Below are positions 52,901 through 64,000 of a DNA stretch of 64,000 bases, in pieces. How positions within the stretch are numbered: position 1 is the stretch's first letter; each line of letters opens with the position of its first letter. Both the position numbers and the translations under genes were made by a program. The stretch is taken from contig JABFRN010000001.1 of NCBI GenBank assembly GCA_013141175.1, positions 3,926,001 to 3,990,000 on the forward strand, in the 5' to 3' direction. Origin of the DNA: Lysobacter sp. Its GTDB lineage: Bacteria > Pseudomonadota > Gammaproteobacteria > Xanthomonadales > Xanthomonadaceae. The notes beneath the pieces are model-generated. The model was given only the letters and a program-made list of their open reading frames with translations, was not told where the DNA came from and did no database searches.

Positions 52901-54937
52901 CAGCAGATACTTGCAGTAGGCGCGCAGCATCGACACCTGGCGCCACGACAGGTTCGCGGCGAGGATCAGCCGGTTGAAGCCGTCGTTCTCGGCGTTGCCG
53001 CGCCAGATCTGTCCGAATGCATCTTCGAAGATCGCATCGAAGTCCTCGACATTGAGATCCGGACGACTGGCTTCGACCTCGAAATCCTGGATGAAGGCCA
53101 CCTGCTTGCCCTGTCCGGGCGCATCGACTTCAAGCCGGTAGGGGTGCTCGGAAATCACCCGCAGCCCCATGTTCTCCATCATCGGCAACGCGTCGGACAG
53201 CGGGATATCGTCGTTGATGCGGTAGAACTTGAAGCGCAGGCCGCCTTCCTGGTCGCGGCACAGGCTCAGGCGCAGATCGTCCTGCGGCGTGAGCGAGGCG
53301 ATCTGCTCGACATCGTCGGCGGCCACCGCGGCGGACACCTTTTCGATGTAGCCGGCCGGCAGCGCACGCCCGTAACGACTGGCTAGCGCGAGGCCGCGCT
53401 CCTCGCCGTGACGCGACACCAGCAGTTCGCGCAGATCGTCCTGCCAGTTGCGGACGATCGCGGAGAGCTTCGCGTCGATCCGCGCGGCGTCGACCTCGAC
53501 GACTTCGCCTTTGCGCGGACGCACCAGGATGTGCAACTGCGCGAGCGGCGAATCGCCGAGCTGGATGGTGGAATCGACGCGATCGGCGTGCAGCGCGTCC
53601 TTCAACATCGCTTCGATCCGCAGCCGGATCTCGGTGTTGTAGCGGTCGCGCGGGATATAGGCCAGCACCGAGTAGAAACGGCTGTAGCGGTCGTGGCGCA
53701 GGAACAGACGGCTGCGGACGCGCTCCTGCAGGCTGAGGATGCCGGAGGCGAGCTGGTACAACTCGGGCCCGGTCGACTGGAACAATTCGTCGCGCGGCAG
53801 CTTTTCGAGGATATGCCGCAGCGCCTTGCCGCTGTGGCCGGTGGGCTGCAGGCCGGAGGTCCGCATGACGTGATCGTGGCGCTGGCGCACCAGCGGAATC
53901 TCCCACGGCCGACGCGTATAGGCGCTGGAGGTGTACAGACCGATGAAACGCTGCTCGGCGATCGCGCGACCCTCGGCGTCGAAACTCAGCACGCCGATGT
54001 AGTCCATGTAGCCGGGACGATGCACGGTCGCGCGGGCATTGGTCTTGGTGAGGATCAGCGCATCCGCTGCATTCGACTGCGGCATGGTGTGCGCCGCGAG
54101 CGTCGTCAGCTTGCGCGGCTGGCTGCTTTCGCTGGCGCGCAGCAAACCCAGGCCGGTGCCGGCGGTGGCGGCGAGCACGTCTTCCTTGCCCTGCTTGCGG
54201 ACGCTGTATTCGCGATAGCCCAGGAAGGTGAAGTGGTCGTCGGCGGCCCAGCGCAGGAATTCCTGCGCCTCGCTGCGTGCGGCATCGCTGATCGGCATCT
54301 TGCGCTTGCCGAAATCCTCGGTGACATCGAGCATCTTACGGCGCATCGTCGGCCAGTCCTCGACGATGCCGCGCACGTCGGCAAGCACGGTACGGATCGC
54401 CGCCTCGATCGCTGCGGCATCGGTCGCGGACTGGCGGTCGATTTCCAGATGCATCATCGATTCGATGCCGCCCTCGCCCACTGCGGTGAGCTTGCCGCTG
54501 CGGTCGCGCGTGATCTTGACGATCGGATGCCCCATGACATGCACGCCGACACCGCGTTCGGCCAGCGCCATGATCACCGAATCGACCAGGAACGGCATGT
54601 CGTCGTTGACGATCTGCAGCACGGTATGCGGCGACTCCCAGCCCTGCTTCGCCAGCGTCGGATTGAACAGACGCACGCTCGGCGTCCCGGGTTTGCGGTT
54701 GCGCGCGAAGTCCAGGAAATCGTTGGCCAGCGCAGCCCAGCCCTCGGCGCCATGCATCGGCAGCTCGTCGTCGGTCATCCGCTGATAGAACGCGCTGGCG
54801 AAGGCGCTGGCATCATTTTCCCGGGTCTTGCCGGCGCGCTTGCGGATGGCAGTGAACACCGGATCGAGCAACCCGGTCTCGTCGCGGGTTTTTTGACGTG
54901 CGGACGGGCGGCGCGCGGCGGGAACTGGCTTGGTCAT
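49961..54937 (-). CDS. gdhB: NAD-specific glutamate dehydrogenase (large, 180-kDa type)
   Basis: The 1658-aa enzyme deaminates glutamate to 2-oxoglutarate with NAD. It belongs to the very large GDH class known from Pseudomonas and Streptomyces (about 1600 aa). ACT-like regulatory regions occupy the N-terminal half ([40 protein letters not shown]). The catalytic domain has [40 protein letters not shown] and [20 protein letters not shown]. ATG 54937 gives [16 protein letters not shown]; the frame is open 306 bp upstream, but that overlaps the acyl-CoA dehydrogenase gene. It lets the cell use glutamate as a carbon source. Confidence 0.97.
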   Translation of the reverse strand: [1658 protein letters not shown]

Positions 54938-54986
54938 GTGCGGATTGTGTCCGTGATGGAGTGGCAAGCGGGATCGCGGCGGGCGA

Positions 54987-56147
54987 TCAGCGCAGACCGG
55001 TTTCGTTGCGGGCGATGACCAGACGCTGGATCTCGCTGGTGCCCTCGTAGATTTCGGTGATCTTGGCGTCGCGGAAGTAACGCTCCAGCGGCATCTCCTT
55101 CGAGTAGCCCATGCCGCCGTGGATCTGCACCGCCTGATGGGTGATCCACATCGCGGCTTCGGACGACACCAGCTTGGCGATCGCGGCTTCGTTGCCGAAA
55201 CGCGCACCCCCCTTGTCGAACTCGCCCTTCTGCCACGCCGCACGCAGGGTCAGCAGGGTCGCCGCGTCGAGCTTGCACTTCATGTCGGCGATCTTCGACT
55301 GGGTCATCTGGAACGTGCCGATCGGCGCGCCGAAGGCCTTGCGGTCCTTCACGTAGACCAGCGTGGCCTCGTACGCGGCACGGGCGATGCCGATGGCCTG
55401 CGAGGCGATGCCGATGCGGCCTGCGTCCAGCACGCTCATCGCGATCTTGAAGCCCTCGCCTTCCTGGCCCAGCACCTCATCGGGCTGTGCGACGTAATCG
55501 GCGAATTCGATCTCGCAGGTGGCCGACGCGCGGATGCCGAGCTTGGGCTCGGTCTTGCCGCGGTGGAAACCGGGCTTGGCGGTGTCGATCATGAACGCGG
55601 TGATGCCGCGCGCGCCCTTGTCCGGATCGGTCATCGCGAACAGCACGATGTATTTCGCGACCGGGCCGGACGTGATCCAGCTCTTCTTGCCGTTGACGAT
55701 GTAGGTGCCATCGGCCTGTTTCACCGCCTTGCAGCGCATCGCGGTGGCGTCGGAGCCGGACTGCGGTTCGGTCAGCGCGAACGCGCCGATCTCGCGGCCT
55801 TCGGCGATCGCGCGCACGTACAGCTGTTTCTGCGCCTCGGTGCCGAACTTCAATATGCCGTTGCAGAACAGCGAATTGTTCACCGACACGATGGTCGAGT
55901 GCGCGGCATCGCCGGCGGCGATCTCGATCATCGCCAGCACATAGCTGATCGGGTCCATGCCGGCGCCGCCGTATTCGGCCGGAACCTCGATGGCCATCAG
56001 CCCGTTTTCGCCGAGGGTGCGGATGTTGTCGAGCGGGAATTCGCCGGTGCGGTCGTGGTGCTCGGCGCTGGGCGCGATCTTCTCCTGCGCGATGCGGCGG
56101 GCCACGTCCTGGATCATCAACTGCTCTTCGGTGAAGCGAAAGTCCAC
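54987..56147 (-). CDS. Acyl-CoA dehydrogenase
   Basis: The 386-aa flavoenzyme fits the short-chain acyl-CoA dehydrogenase group. It has IGAFALTEPQSGSDATAMRC, IVNGKKSWITSGPVAKYIVL, QMTQSKIADMKCKLDA and AVQIHGGMGYSKEMPLERYF. The catalytic Glu is in ITEIYEGTSEIQRLVIAR near the C-terminus. GTG 56147 is the start (GAGG 7 nt upstream; reading VDFRFTEEQLMIQDVARRIA). It lies 49 bp upstream of gdhB on the same strand. The exact chain-length preference is not readable. Confidence 0.95.
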   Translation of the reverse strand: MDFRFTEEQLMIQDVARRIAQEKIAPSAEHHDRTGEFPLDNIRTLGENGLMAIEVPAEYGGAGMDPISYVLAMIEIAAGDAAHSTIVSVNNSLFCNGILKFGTEAQKQLYVRAIAEGREIGAFALTEPQSGSDATAMRCKAVKQADGTYIVNGKKSWITSGPVAKYIVLFAMTDPDKGARGITAFMIDTAKPGFHRGKTEPKLGIRASATCEIEFADYVAQPDEVLGQEGEGFKIAMSVLDAGRIGIASQAIGIARAAYEATLVYVKDRKAFGAPIGTFQMTQSKIADMKCKLDAATLLTLRAAWQKGEFDKGGARFGNEAAIAKLVSSEAAMWITHQAVQIHGGMGYSKEMPLERYFRDAKITEIYEGTSEIQRLVIARNETGLR

Positions 56148-56293
56148 GGACACACCTCGGTGGGTTTTGAAGGGTATGAAATCGAAACCACAATTGTAGC
56201 CGCGCGTGTCGCCGTGCGCGCCTCCCGACCCCGGCGTGCTTGACCATCCCAGCCCCAGCGCACACAATTATCTTTATATCGCGATGGGAAGAT

Positions 56294-57226
56294 ATGATGG
56301 ATCTCGAAGCCTGGTCGGCACGCCTCAAAGTGCTGGCCGACGCCACCCGCGTGCGCCTGCTGGCACTGCTGGAACACGAAGAGCTGACAGTCGCCGAGCT
56401 GTCATCGATCACCCGGCTGGCGCAGCCGCGCGTCTCCACGCATCTCGCGCGGCTGAAGGAGGCCGGGCTGGTCCGCGACCGTCGCGCGGGGGTCTCCGCC
56501 TATTACCGTTTCGACGAGGCCGCGCTCGATCCCGCGCAGCGCGCGCTGTGGCGGGCTCTGCGCGAAGGCAGCGACGACCCGCTGCTGCGCCAGGATGCCG
56601 AACGCATTCCCGGCGTGCTCGCCGCGCGTGCCGCCGACGCCAACTGGGCCGACAGCGTGGCCGGCGACATGGAGCGCCACTACTCGCCCGGCCGTACCTG
56701 GGAAGCGCTGGCGCGCTCGGCGCTGCCGCTGCTGGCGCCCGGGCACGTGCTGGATATCGCGTCCGGCGATGGCGTGCTGGCCGAACTGCTGGCGCCGCAC
56801 GCCCGCGAATACATCTGCATCGACGCCAGCGCGCGCGTGGTCAACGCCGCCACCGAACGCCTGCGCCGCTTCGCGAACGTCCAGGTCCGCGAAGGCGACA
56901 TGCACGCACTGCCGTTCGCCGACGACCACTTCGATCTGGTGGTGCTGATGCATGCGCTGACCTATTCCACGAAGCCTGCGGTCGCCGTTGCCGAAGCCGC
57001 GCGCGTGCTGCGCCCGGGCGGCCGATTGCTGCTGTGCAGTCTCGCCGAACACCCGCACCGCGCAGCGGTCGAGGCATACGGGCACGTCAATCTGGGTTTC
57101 GCCGACAAGGCGCTGCGTGCATTCGTCGTGCAGGCGGGGCTGGAGATCGCCACATCCGAAACCGTCACCCGCGAAAAACGCCCACCGCATTTCGAAGTCA
57201 TTTCCATCATCGGACGAAAGCCATGA
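56294..57226 (+). CDS. ArsR-type regulator fused to a SAM-dependent methyltransferase
   Basis: The 310-aa protein has two domains. Residues 1-95 form an ArsR/SmtB winged helix (LKVLADATRVRLLALLEHEE, LAQPRVSTHLARLKEAGLVR). Residues about 140-300 form a class I methyltransferase with motif I VLDIASGDGVLAELL and GDMHALPFADDHFDLVVLMH. No metal-binding Cys pair is visible in the HTH part. Its stop overlaps the metH start, and such fusions are commonly found ahead of metH, so a sensor of S-adenosylmethionine state that controls methionine synthesis is plausible. Two ATGs in tandem (56294, 56297) are possible starts; TATCTTTATATCG lies just upstream. Confidence 0.92.
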   Translation: MMDLEAWSARLKVLADATRVRLLALLEHEELTVAELSSITRLAQPRVSTHLARLKEAGLVRDRRAGVSAYYRFDEAALDPAQRALWRALREGSDDPLLRQDAERIPGVLAARAADANWADSVAGDMERHYSPGRTWEALARSALPLLAPGHVLDIASGDGVLAELLAPHAREYICIDASARVVNAATERLRRFANVQVREGDMHALPFADDHFDLVVLMHALTYSTKPAVAVAEAARVLRPGGRLLLCSLAEHPHRAAVEAYGHVNLGFADKALRAFVVQAGLEIATSETVTREKRPPHFEVISIIGRKP

Positions 57227-58299
57227 CCACCTTGCCCTGGCTCGCGCCCGAGCGCGTCGCCAAACTCGAAGCCGCCCTGGCTGCCCGGATTCTTGTGCTC
57301 GACGGGGCGATGGGCACCATGATCCAGCGCTACAAGCGGCGACCGCTTCGAGGCGGGTTTCGATGCCCAGGCTTCCGCCGATCACGCGCATGGCGCCGAC
57401 TGCGGCTGCGCACGCGACCTGAAGGGCAACAACGACCTGCTGGTGATGACGCGGCCCGACGTGATCCGCGAGATCCACGGCGAGTACCTGGCCGCCGGCG
57501 CCGACCTGATCGAAACCAACACCTTCAATTCGACCACGATCTCGCTGGCCGACTACGGCCTGGAGCACCTGGCCCGCGAGTTGAACGAAACCGGCGCACG
57601 GCTCGCGCGCGAAGCCTGCGACGCCGTCGAAGCCGCCACCCCCGACAAACCGCGCTTCGTCATCGGCGTACTGGGACCGACCAGCCGCACCGCGTCGATC
57701 AGCCCGGACGTGAATCGCCCGGGATTCCGCGCGATCTCCTTCGATGAACTGCGCGTGGCCTATCGCGAAGCCACCGACGGCCTGATCGACGGCGGCGCCG
57801 ATGCGATCATGGTCGAAACCATTTTCGATACGCTCAACGCCAAGGCCGCATTGTTCGCGATCGAAGAAGCCTTCGACGCGCGCGGCGCGCGCCTGCCGAT
57901 CATGATTTCCGGCACGATCACCGACGCCTCCGGCCGCACCCTGTCCGGACAGACCGCCGAAGCCTTCTGGTATTCGCTGCGCCATGCGCGACCGCTGTCG
58001 ATCGGCCTGAACTGCGCGCTCGGCGCGAAGGACCTGCGCGCGCACGTCGATATCCTCGCCCAGATCGCCGACGCCCGCGTCAGCACGCATCCCAACGCCG
58101 GACTGCCCAACGCATTCGGCGGCTACGACGAAAGCCCAGAAGACATGGCCGCTGTCCTGCACGAATTCGCCGAGGCCGGCCTGCTCAACATCGTCGGCGG
58201 CTGCTGCGGCACCACGCCGGCGCATATCCGTGCGATCGGCGATGCAGTGGCCGGACTGCCGCCACGGGCGCTGCCCTCGACCAACGAAGCCGAAGCCGC

Positions 58300-58303
<4 letters not shown>
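57223..58303 (+). pseudogene. metH: Methionine synthase, homocysteine-methyltransferase half, frameshifted
   Basis: This is the N-terminal homocysteine domain of MetH, encoded separately as in xanthomonads. MTTLPWLAPERVAKLEAALA, then [17 protein letters not shown] is read in one frame. From 57338 the expected [17 protein letters not shown] and [19 protein letters not shown] continue one base out of frame. After that, [20 protein letters not shown], the zinc Cys in IGLNCALG and the pair in [12 protein letters not shown] are intact. One extra base (or two missing ones) near 57337 breaks the gene. It may be a sequencing error, because the second half is intact and coupled (ATGA at 58300). Confidence 0.85.
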
Positions 58304-61020
<2,717 letters not shown>

Positions 61021-61060
61021 ACGGGCGGCGGATGCGCAGTCCGCCTCCGGATTGTCCCTC

Positions 61061-61885
61061 TTGACCGACAGACTCGTCTTCTCCCACGCCAACGGTTTTC
61101 CGCTGCCGGTGTATCGCCGGCTGCTGGAGGCGCTGCGCCCGGAGTTCGACGGCATCGGCATGCTGCGCTTCGGCCACGATCCCAGCCGCCCGGTCACCAC
61201 CGGCTGGCCGTATCTGGTCGATGAACTGGTCGAATTCGTCCACGCACAGCCTGCTCACGGCGGCAGGACCTGGCTGGTCGGGCATTCGCTGGGCGGCTAT
61301 CTCAGCGTATTGGCCGCACAGCGCCTGCAGACCCGCGTCGCGGGCATCGTCCTGCTGGATTCGCCGCTGATCTCCGGGGTCACGGCAGGTGCGCTGCGGC
61401 TGGGACGGATGATGGGCCTCGACCGGCTGGTGATGCCGCTGCAGCAGACCCTGCAGCGCCGCCAGCACTGGCCCGACGCCGACGCGGCGCACGCGCATTA
61501 CGCCGCCAAAGCGGTGTTCGCGCGCTGGGACCCGCGCGTGCTGCGCGACTATGCCGACCATTGCACCGTGCCCGACGGTCGCGGCGAGCGCACGCTGCTG
61601 TTCGATCGCGGCGTCGAATACCGTATCTACCGCTCGCTGCCGACCGCGCGCGTCGCCGCCGCAGCGTCGACACTCGACGTGCCGGCCGCGTTCATCGGCG
61701 GACGCCAGTCGCGCGAACTGCGCCACATCGGCCTGGGCGCGACCCGGGCGCTGGTCGGTCCGCGTTTCGCCTGGACCGAGGGCAGCCATCTGTTTCCGAT
61801 GGAAGCGCCGGACGAAACCGCGCGACTGATCCGTGCGGCCATCGATACGATGGGCAAGACAATGAATACTGGAGAATCGGAATGA
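61061..61885 (+). CDS. Alpha/beta hydrolase
   Basis: The product is about 274 aa. RLVFSHANGFPLPVYRRLLE opens the fold, and WLVGHSLGGYLSVLAAQRLQ holds the nucleophile Ser (GHSLGG). VPAAFIGGRQS and TEGSHLFPMEAPDETARLIR supply the late acid and His. The start is uncertain: TTG 61061 or 61052, both without a strong Shine-Dalgarno and 40 bp or less after metH. Its stop overlaps the next gene (ATGA). Substrate unknown. Confidence 0.85.
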   Translation: MTDRLVFSHANGFPLPVYRRLLEALRPEFDGIGMLRFGHDPSRPVTTGWPYLVDELVEFVHAQPAHGGRTWLVGHSLGGYLSVLAAQRLQTRVAGIVLLDSPLISGVTAGALRLGRMMGLDRLVMPLQQTLQRRQHWPDADAAHAHYAAKAVFARWDPRVLRDYADHCTVPDGRGERTLLFDRGVEYRIYRSLPTARVAAAASTLDVPAAFIGGRQSRELRHIGLGATRALVGPRFAWTEGSHLFPMEAPDETARLIRAAIDTMGKTMNTGESE

Positions 61886-62607
61886 GCGACGACAGCGACG
61901 ACAGTACCGACGAAAGCGGCAGCACCACCGGCAACGCCGATTTCCTGCTCCGCCATGCCGCGCCCGGCCGGATCGGCCTGGTCTCGGGCGGCGACGTGAT
62001 CAGCGACCTGATCCGCAAGGCGCAGGCGCCATTGACCCGCGATGGCCACCGCAGCTTCTGGTCGCATGCCTTCCTCTTCAGCGAACGCCGCAGCGACGGC
62101 CAATGGTGGGTGATCGAATCGGACCTGGACCTGCGCTACAAACAGATGCGGCTCGGCGTGCAGGAGAACCGCATCGAGCGTTATTTCGACGCCGAAGCGT
62201 TCCCGAACATCGCGGTGCTGGATTTCGGGCTCGACGATGCGCAGACCCGCCGGGTCGTGACCGCCGGGCTGGACCTGCTCTCGGGCCTGACCAGTTATTC
62301 GCTGAGCGAACTCATCGGCACGATGTTCGCGATGCACAGCCGTCGTCTGCGCAAGCGCGACAATCTGCTCGCGAAGGAAGGCGCGCTGTACTGTTCGGCG
62401 ATGGTCCAGCACTGCTACGCCGCAGCGGGCATCCATCTGCTGCCGGGCGTGTCGGGCAAGAACCTGGCGCCGCACGATATCGCCGACTCGCCGCTGCCGC
62501 ATCGCGCGCATCGGCTGGTGCGGGACCTGGGCGTCTCGCGGCTGCGCGAATTCGCGCACAACGCCGAAGCGTTGTTGGCGACGCCGGTGGATGAGCTGTT
62601 TGATTGA
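61882..62607 (+). CDS. YiiX/permuted NlpC-P60 family cysteine peptidase-like protein
   Basis: The 241-aa protein resembles the YiiX/YebB-like permuted papain fold. RIGLVSGGDVISDLIRKAQA opens the domain, SFWSHAFLFSERRSDGQWWV holds the His, and GALYCSAMVQHCYAAAGIHL the candidate catalytic Cys. No signal peptide is present; an acidic Ser/Asp-rich leader of about 18 residues precedes the fold. It is coupled to the alpha/beta hydrolase gene. The natural substrate, peptide or lipid ester, is not known. Confidence 0.8.
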   Translation: MSDDSDDSTDESGSTTGNADFLLRHAAPGRIGLVSGGDVISDLIRKAQAPLTRDGHRSFWSHAFLFSERRSDGQWWVIESDLDLRYKQMRLGVQENRIERYFDAEAFPNIAVLDFGLDDAQTRRVVTAGLDLLSGLTSYSLSELIGTMFAMHSRRLRKRDNLLAKEGALYCSAMVQHCYAAAGIHLLPGVSGKNLAPHDIADSPLPHRAHRLVRDLGVSRLREFAHNAEALLATPVDELFD

Positions 62608-62751
62608 GCCCCATGAAAGCCGGTCGCGCCGGGTCTACGCCTGAATACCGGTTGTGGTGGCCGAGGCGGTTACGGATGGGAAGTAGAGACCGGGGCCGGT
62701 TTTCAACAGCCGGATGGCTGGTCAGCCCCTCCTACAATCTCTCCTGCACCA

Positions 62752-63498
62752 TCACCAGACCAGATCGTCGGGCACCTGGTATTGCGGATCGGCGTACGGG
62801 TCGTCGCCGGCCGGTGCGTTCGGGTCGACTTTCAACGCTACCGCCTGCGCGAACAGCGCCTCGGCCTGCGCCAGCACGTCCACCGTGACCAGCAGATAAC
62901 GTCCGTCGAGCTGGACCACGCCCAATTCGCCCGCGTTGAGCGCTTTCAATTGATCGGCGTTGACGTAGATGCGCTTGATCCTGGTGCCGTATTCGAAATG
63001 GCGGGCGATATCCGCCGCCGGGTCGTTCAGGCCCTTGTCCTTGAGGAGTTCGGCCAGTTTCGCCTTGGCTTCGCGACGCAGCCGCGCTTCTTCCTGTTTC
63101 ACGCGCTCGGCTTCGATCCGTTCTTCCTTCTCGCGCTGGGCGCGGATGGCGTAGGCCTTGGCCAGATCCATCTCTTCCTGGGTGCGCGGCGGCTTGCGCC
63201 CTTGCGGCTGCACGCCCGCATTCTGCGGACGCCCTGTTTGCGGGCGTGCTGTCTGCGGTTGCGCGGTTTGCGGCTGCACGCCCGGTCCGGAACGCGGGCG
63301 GTCGCGGCGCGGATGACCGTCCGCCGGTCTGGAACCGGGTTTCGCACCGGGCTTCGCAGCCTGATGCGCGCGCGGATTCGCGCCCGCAGCCGGATCGCGA
63401 CGGTGATGCTCCTGGGCCGGGCGCGCCGGCGGCTTCTCGGGTTTCGGTGCAGGCTTGAAGCCCAGGCCCAGCAGCTGGTCGCGAAGGGAATCACTCAT
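62752..63498 (-). CDS. DUF2058 family protein
   Basis: The 248-aa protein opens MSDSLRDQLLGLGFKPAPKP, as DUF2058 (YaiL-like) proteins do. A Pro/Arg/Gln-rich low-complexity segment with QTAQPQTARPQTGRPQ-type repeats covers about residues 20-105. A charged helix (LAKAYAIRAQREKEERIEAE) follows, and then a conserved C-terminal domain with FEYGTRIKRIYVNADQLKAL and YLLVTVDVLAQAEALF. The role is unknown, with nucleic-acid or ribosome association as guesses. ATG 63498 follows a GTG codon. Confidence 0.88.
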   Translation of the reverse strand: MSDSLRDQLLGLGFKPAPKPEKPPARPAQEHHRRDPAAGANPRAHQAAKPGAKPGSRPADGHPRRDRPRSGPGVQPQTAQPQTARPQTGRPQNAGVQPQGRKPPRTQEEMDLAKAYAIRAQREKEERIEAERVKQEEARLRREAKAKLAELLKDKGLNDPAADIARHFEYGTRIKRIYVNADQLKALNAGELGVVQLDGRYLLVTVDVLAQAEALFAQAVALKVDPNAPAGDDPYADPQYQVPDDLVW

Positions 63499-63550
63499 CA
63501 CAGCGTGCTCATGTCAGCGTACTCATGTCGGCGTGCTCGAAGTCGTCGGA

Positions 63551-63781
63551 TCAGTAGTGCGGCGGGGGCGGCTCTTCGGCCGGATCGGCCATCAGATCGC
63601 CACGATGGAGTTTGACTTCCTCGAGCACGCGGCGCAGCAGATCGGCGCTGCGCGCGGCTTCATTGCGCAGTTCGGCGAGCGCGTCGCTGAGTTCCGCCAT
63701 CGCGTGTTCCTGGAACGCCAGGCGCGTTTCCAGTTCGACGACGCGTCCCTGCAGCGCATCCGTGTCCTGCGCGGCGGTCAT
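63551..63781 (-). CDS. slyX: SlyX family protein
   Basis: The 76-aa coiled-coil protein has VVELETRLAFQEHAMAELSD, the conserved SlyX helix, and ends in PPPPHY, the diagnostic C-terminus. Its function is not established. It starts 2 bp after the stop of the UDP-glucose dehydrogenase gene, so it may be cotranscribed with it. Confidence 0.93.
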   Translation of the reverse strand: MTAAQDTDALQGRVVELETRLAFQEHAMAELSDALAELRNEAARSADLLRRVLEEVKLHRGDLMADPAEEPPPPHY

Positions 63782-63782
63782 C

Positions 63783-64000
63783 TCAATGCGCCCGGATCGA
63801 GCGACCGCGCCCGATGCCGTAATAGGCCACGCCACTGGCTTCGATGTCGGCCGGGTCGTACAGATTGCGTCCGTCGAACACCACCGCATCCTTGAGCGTG
63901 CGCTGCAGCTTGGCGAAATCCGGGCTGCGGAATTGTTTCCATTCGGTCACCACCACCAGCGCGTCGGCGCCCTGCAGTGCGTCGGGTGCGTGTTCGCACA
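63783..64000 (-). CDS. UDP-glucose 6-dehydrogenase, C-terminal part
   Basis: Only the last 72 codons are present; the gene runs off the right edge. ADALVVVTEWKQFRSPDFAK, VVFDGRNLYDPADIE and YYGIGRGRSI match the C-terminal NAD-binding region of UDP-glucose/GDP-mannose dehydrogenases of the Ugd type, which make UDP-glucuronate for surface polysaccharides. The stop precedes slyX by 2 bp. Confidence 0.9.
   Translation of the reverse strand, partial: CEHAPDALQGADALVVVTEWKQFRSPDFAKLQRTLKDAVVFDGRNLYDPADIEASGVAYYGIGRGRSIRAH

Noticed and set aside
56220-56296. SAM or SAH riboswitch before the metH operon
   Set aside because: The leader is too short and no conserved riboswitch core is visible; an operator for the ArsR-type protein is more likely.

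Overview
The window is high-GC chromosomal DNA whose gene content fits a gammaproteobacterium of the Xanthomonadaceae/Lysobacteraceae type. The main pointers are methionine synthase split into two genes, a very large NAD-glutamate dehydrogenase, a bacterial kynurenine-to-aminomuconate pathway, a DUF4785 protein beside a secreted hydrolase, Nei, SlyX and DUF2058. The taxonomic call is inference; no rRNA is present. No tRNA, CRISPR array or intact insertion sequence was seen.

Layout. 0-1.5 kb: ratA (partial, minus), smpB and ssrA (tmRNA) with a terminator, then a frameshifted relic of a tyrosine recombinase just downstream of the tmRNA 3' end. 1.5-12.9 kb: one minus-strand operon of 13 genes, mostly joined by 4-bp stop/start overlaps and visibly less GC-rich than its surroundings. 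From promoter to end it reads FabG-like reductase, ACP, FabZ-like dehydratase, ketosynthase, ketosynthase-like chain-length factor, a membrane-GNAT fusion, a TPR protein, LolD-like ATPase, FtsX-like permease, LolA-like periplasmic protein, outer-membrane barrel, RpfF-like crotonase and a small membrane protein. It looks like a complete make-and-export system for an unusual acyl chain and is the best candidate for an undescribed system here. 12.9-14.1 kb: a gene-poor leader with palindromes, a relic of a second fabG 5' end, a good distal promoter and a tandem repeat.

14.1-17 kb: dnaB, rplI, rpsR, rpsF (minus). 17-27 kb: a serine hydrolase with an apparent frameshift, a DUF885 peptidase, an IscA-type protein, asnS, small conserved genes, a PaiB-like protein, an SDR, two PilZ proteins, nei and an exported protein. 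27.1-36.8 kb: a plus-strand kynurenine catabolic operon (aldehyde dehydrogenase, beta-carbonic anhydrase, RidA-type deaminase, HAAO, an unknown secreted protein, ACMSD, KynU, KMO) running into sbcB and a DUF2461 gene. 37-41.7 kb: secreted hydrolase plus DUF4785 protein, a 5'-nucleotidase and a radical SAM protein.

41.8-47.9 kb: a lower-GC RHS locus. A secreted 1433-aa RHS protein ends in a zinc-protease-like tip (HExxHxxGxxH) and is followed by a small lipoprotein, then by an orphan tip-like gene, another lipoprotein and a membrane protein. This is the layout expected of a polymorphic toxin with immunity genes. 48-64 kb: NAD kinase, GH25 lysozyme, NAD-glutamate dehydrogenase, acyl-CoA dehydrogenase, an ArsR-methyltransferase fusion leading into split metH (first half frameshifted), an alpha/beta hydrolase, a YiiX-like peptidase, DUF2058, slyX and the 3' end of a UDP-glucose dehydrogenase gene.
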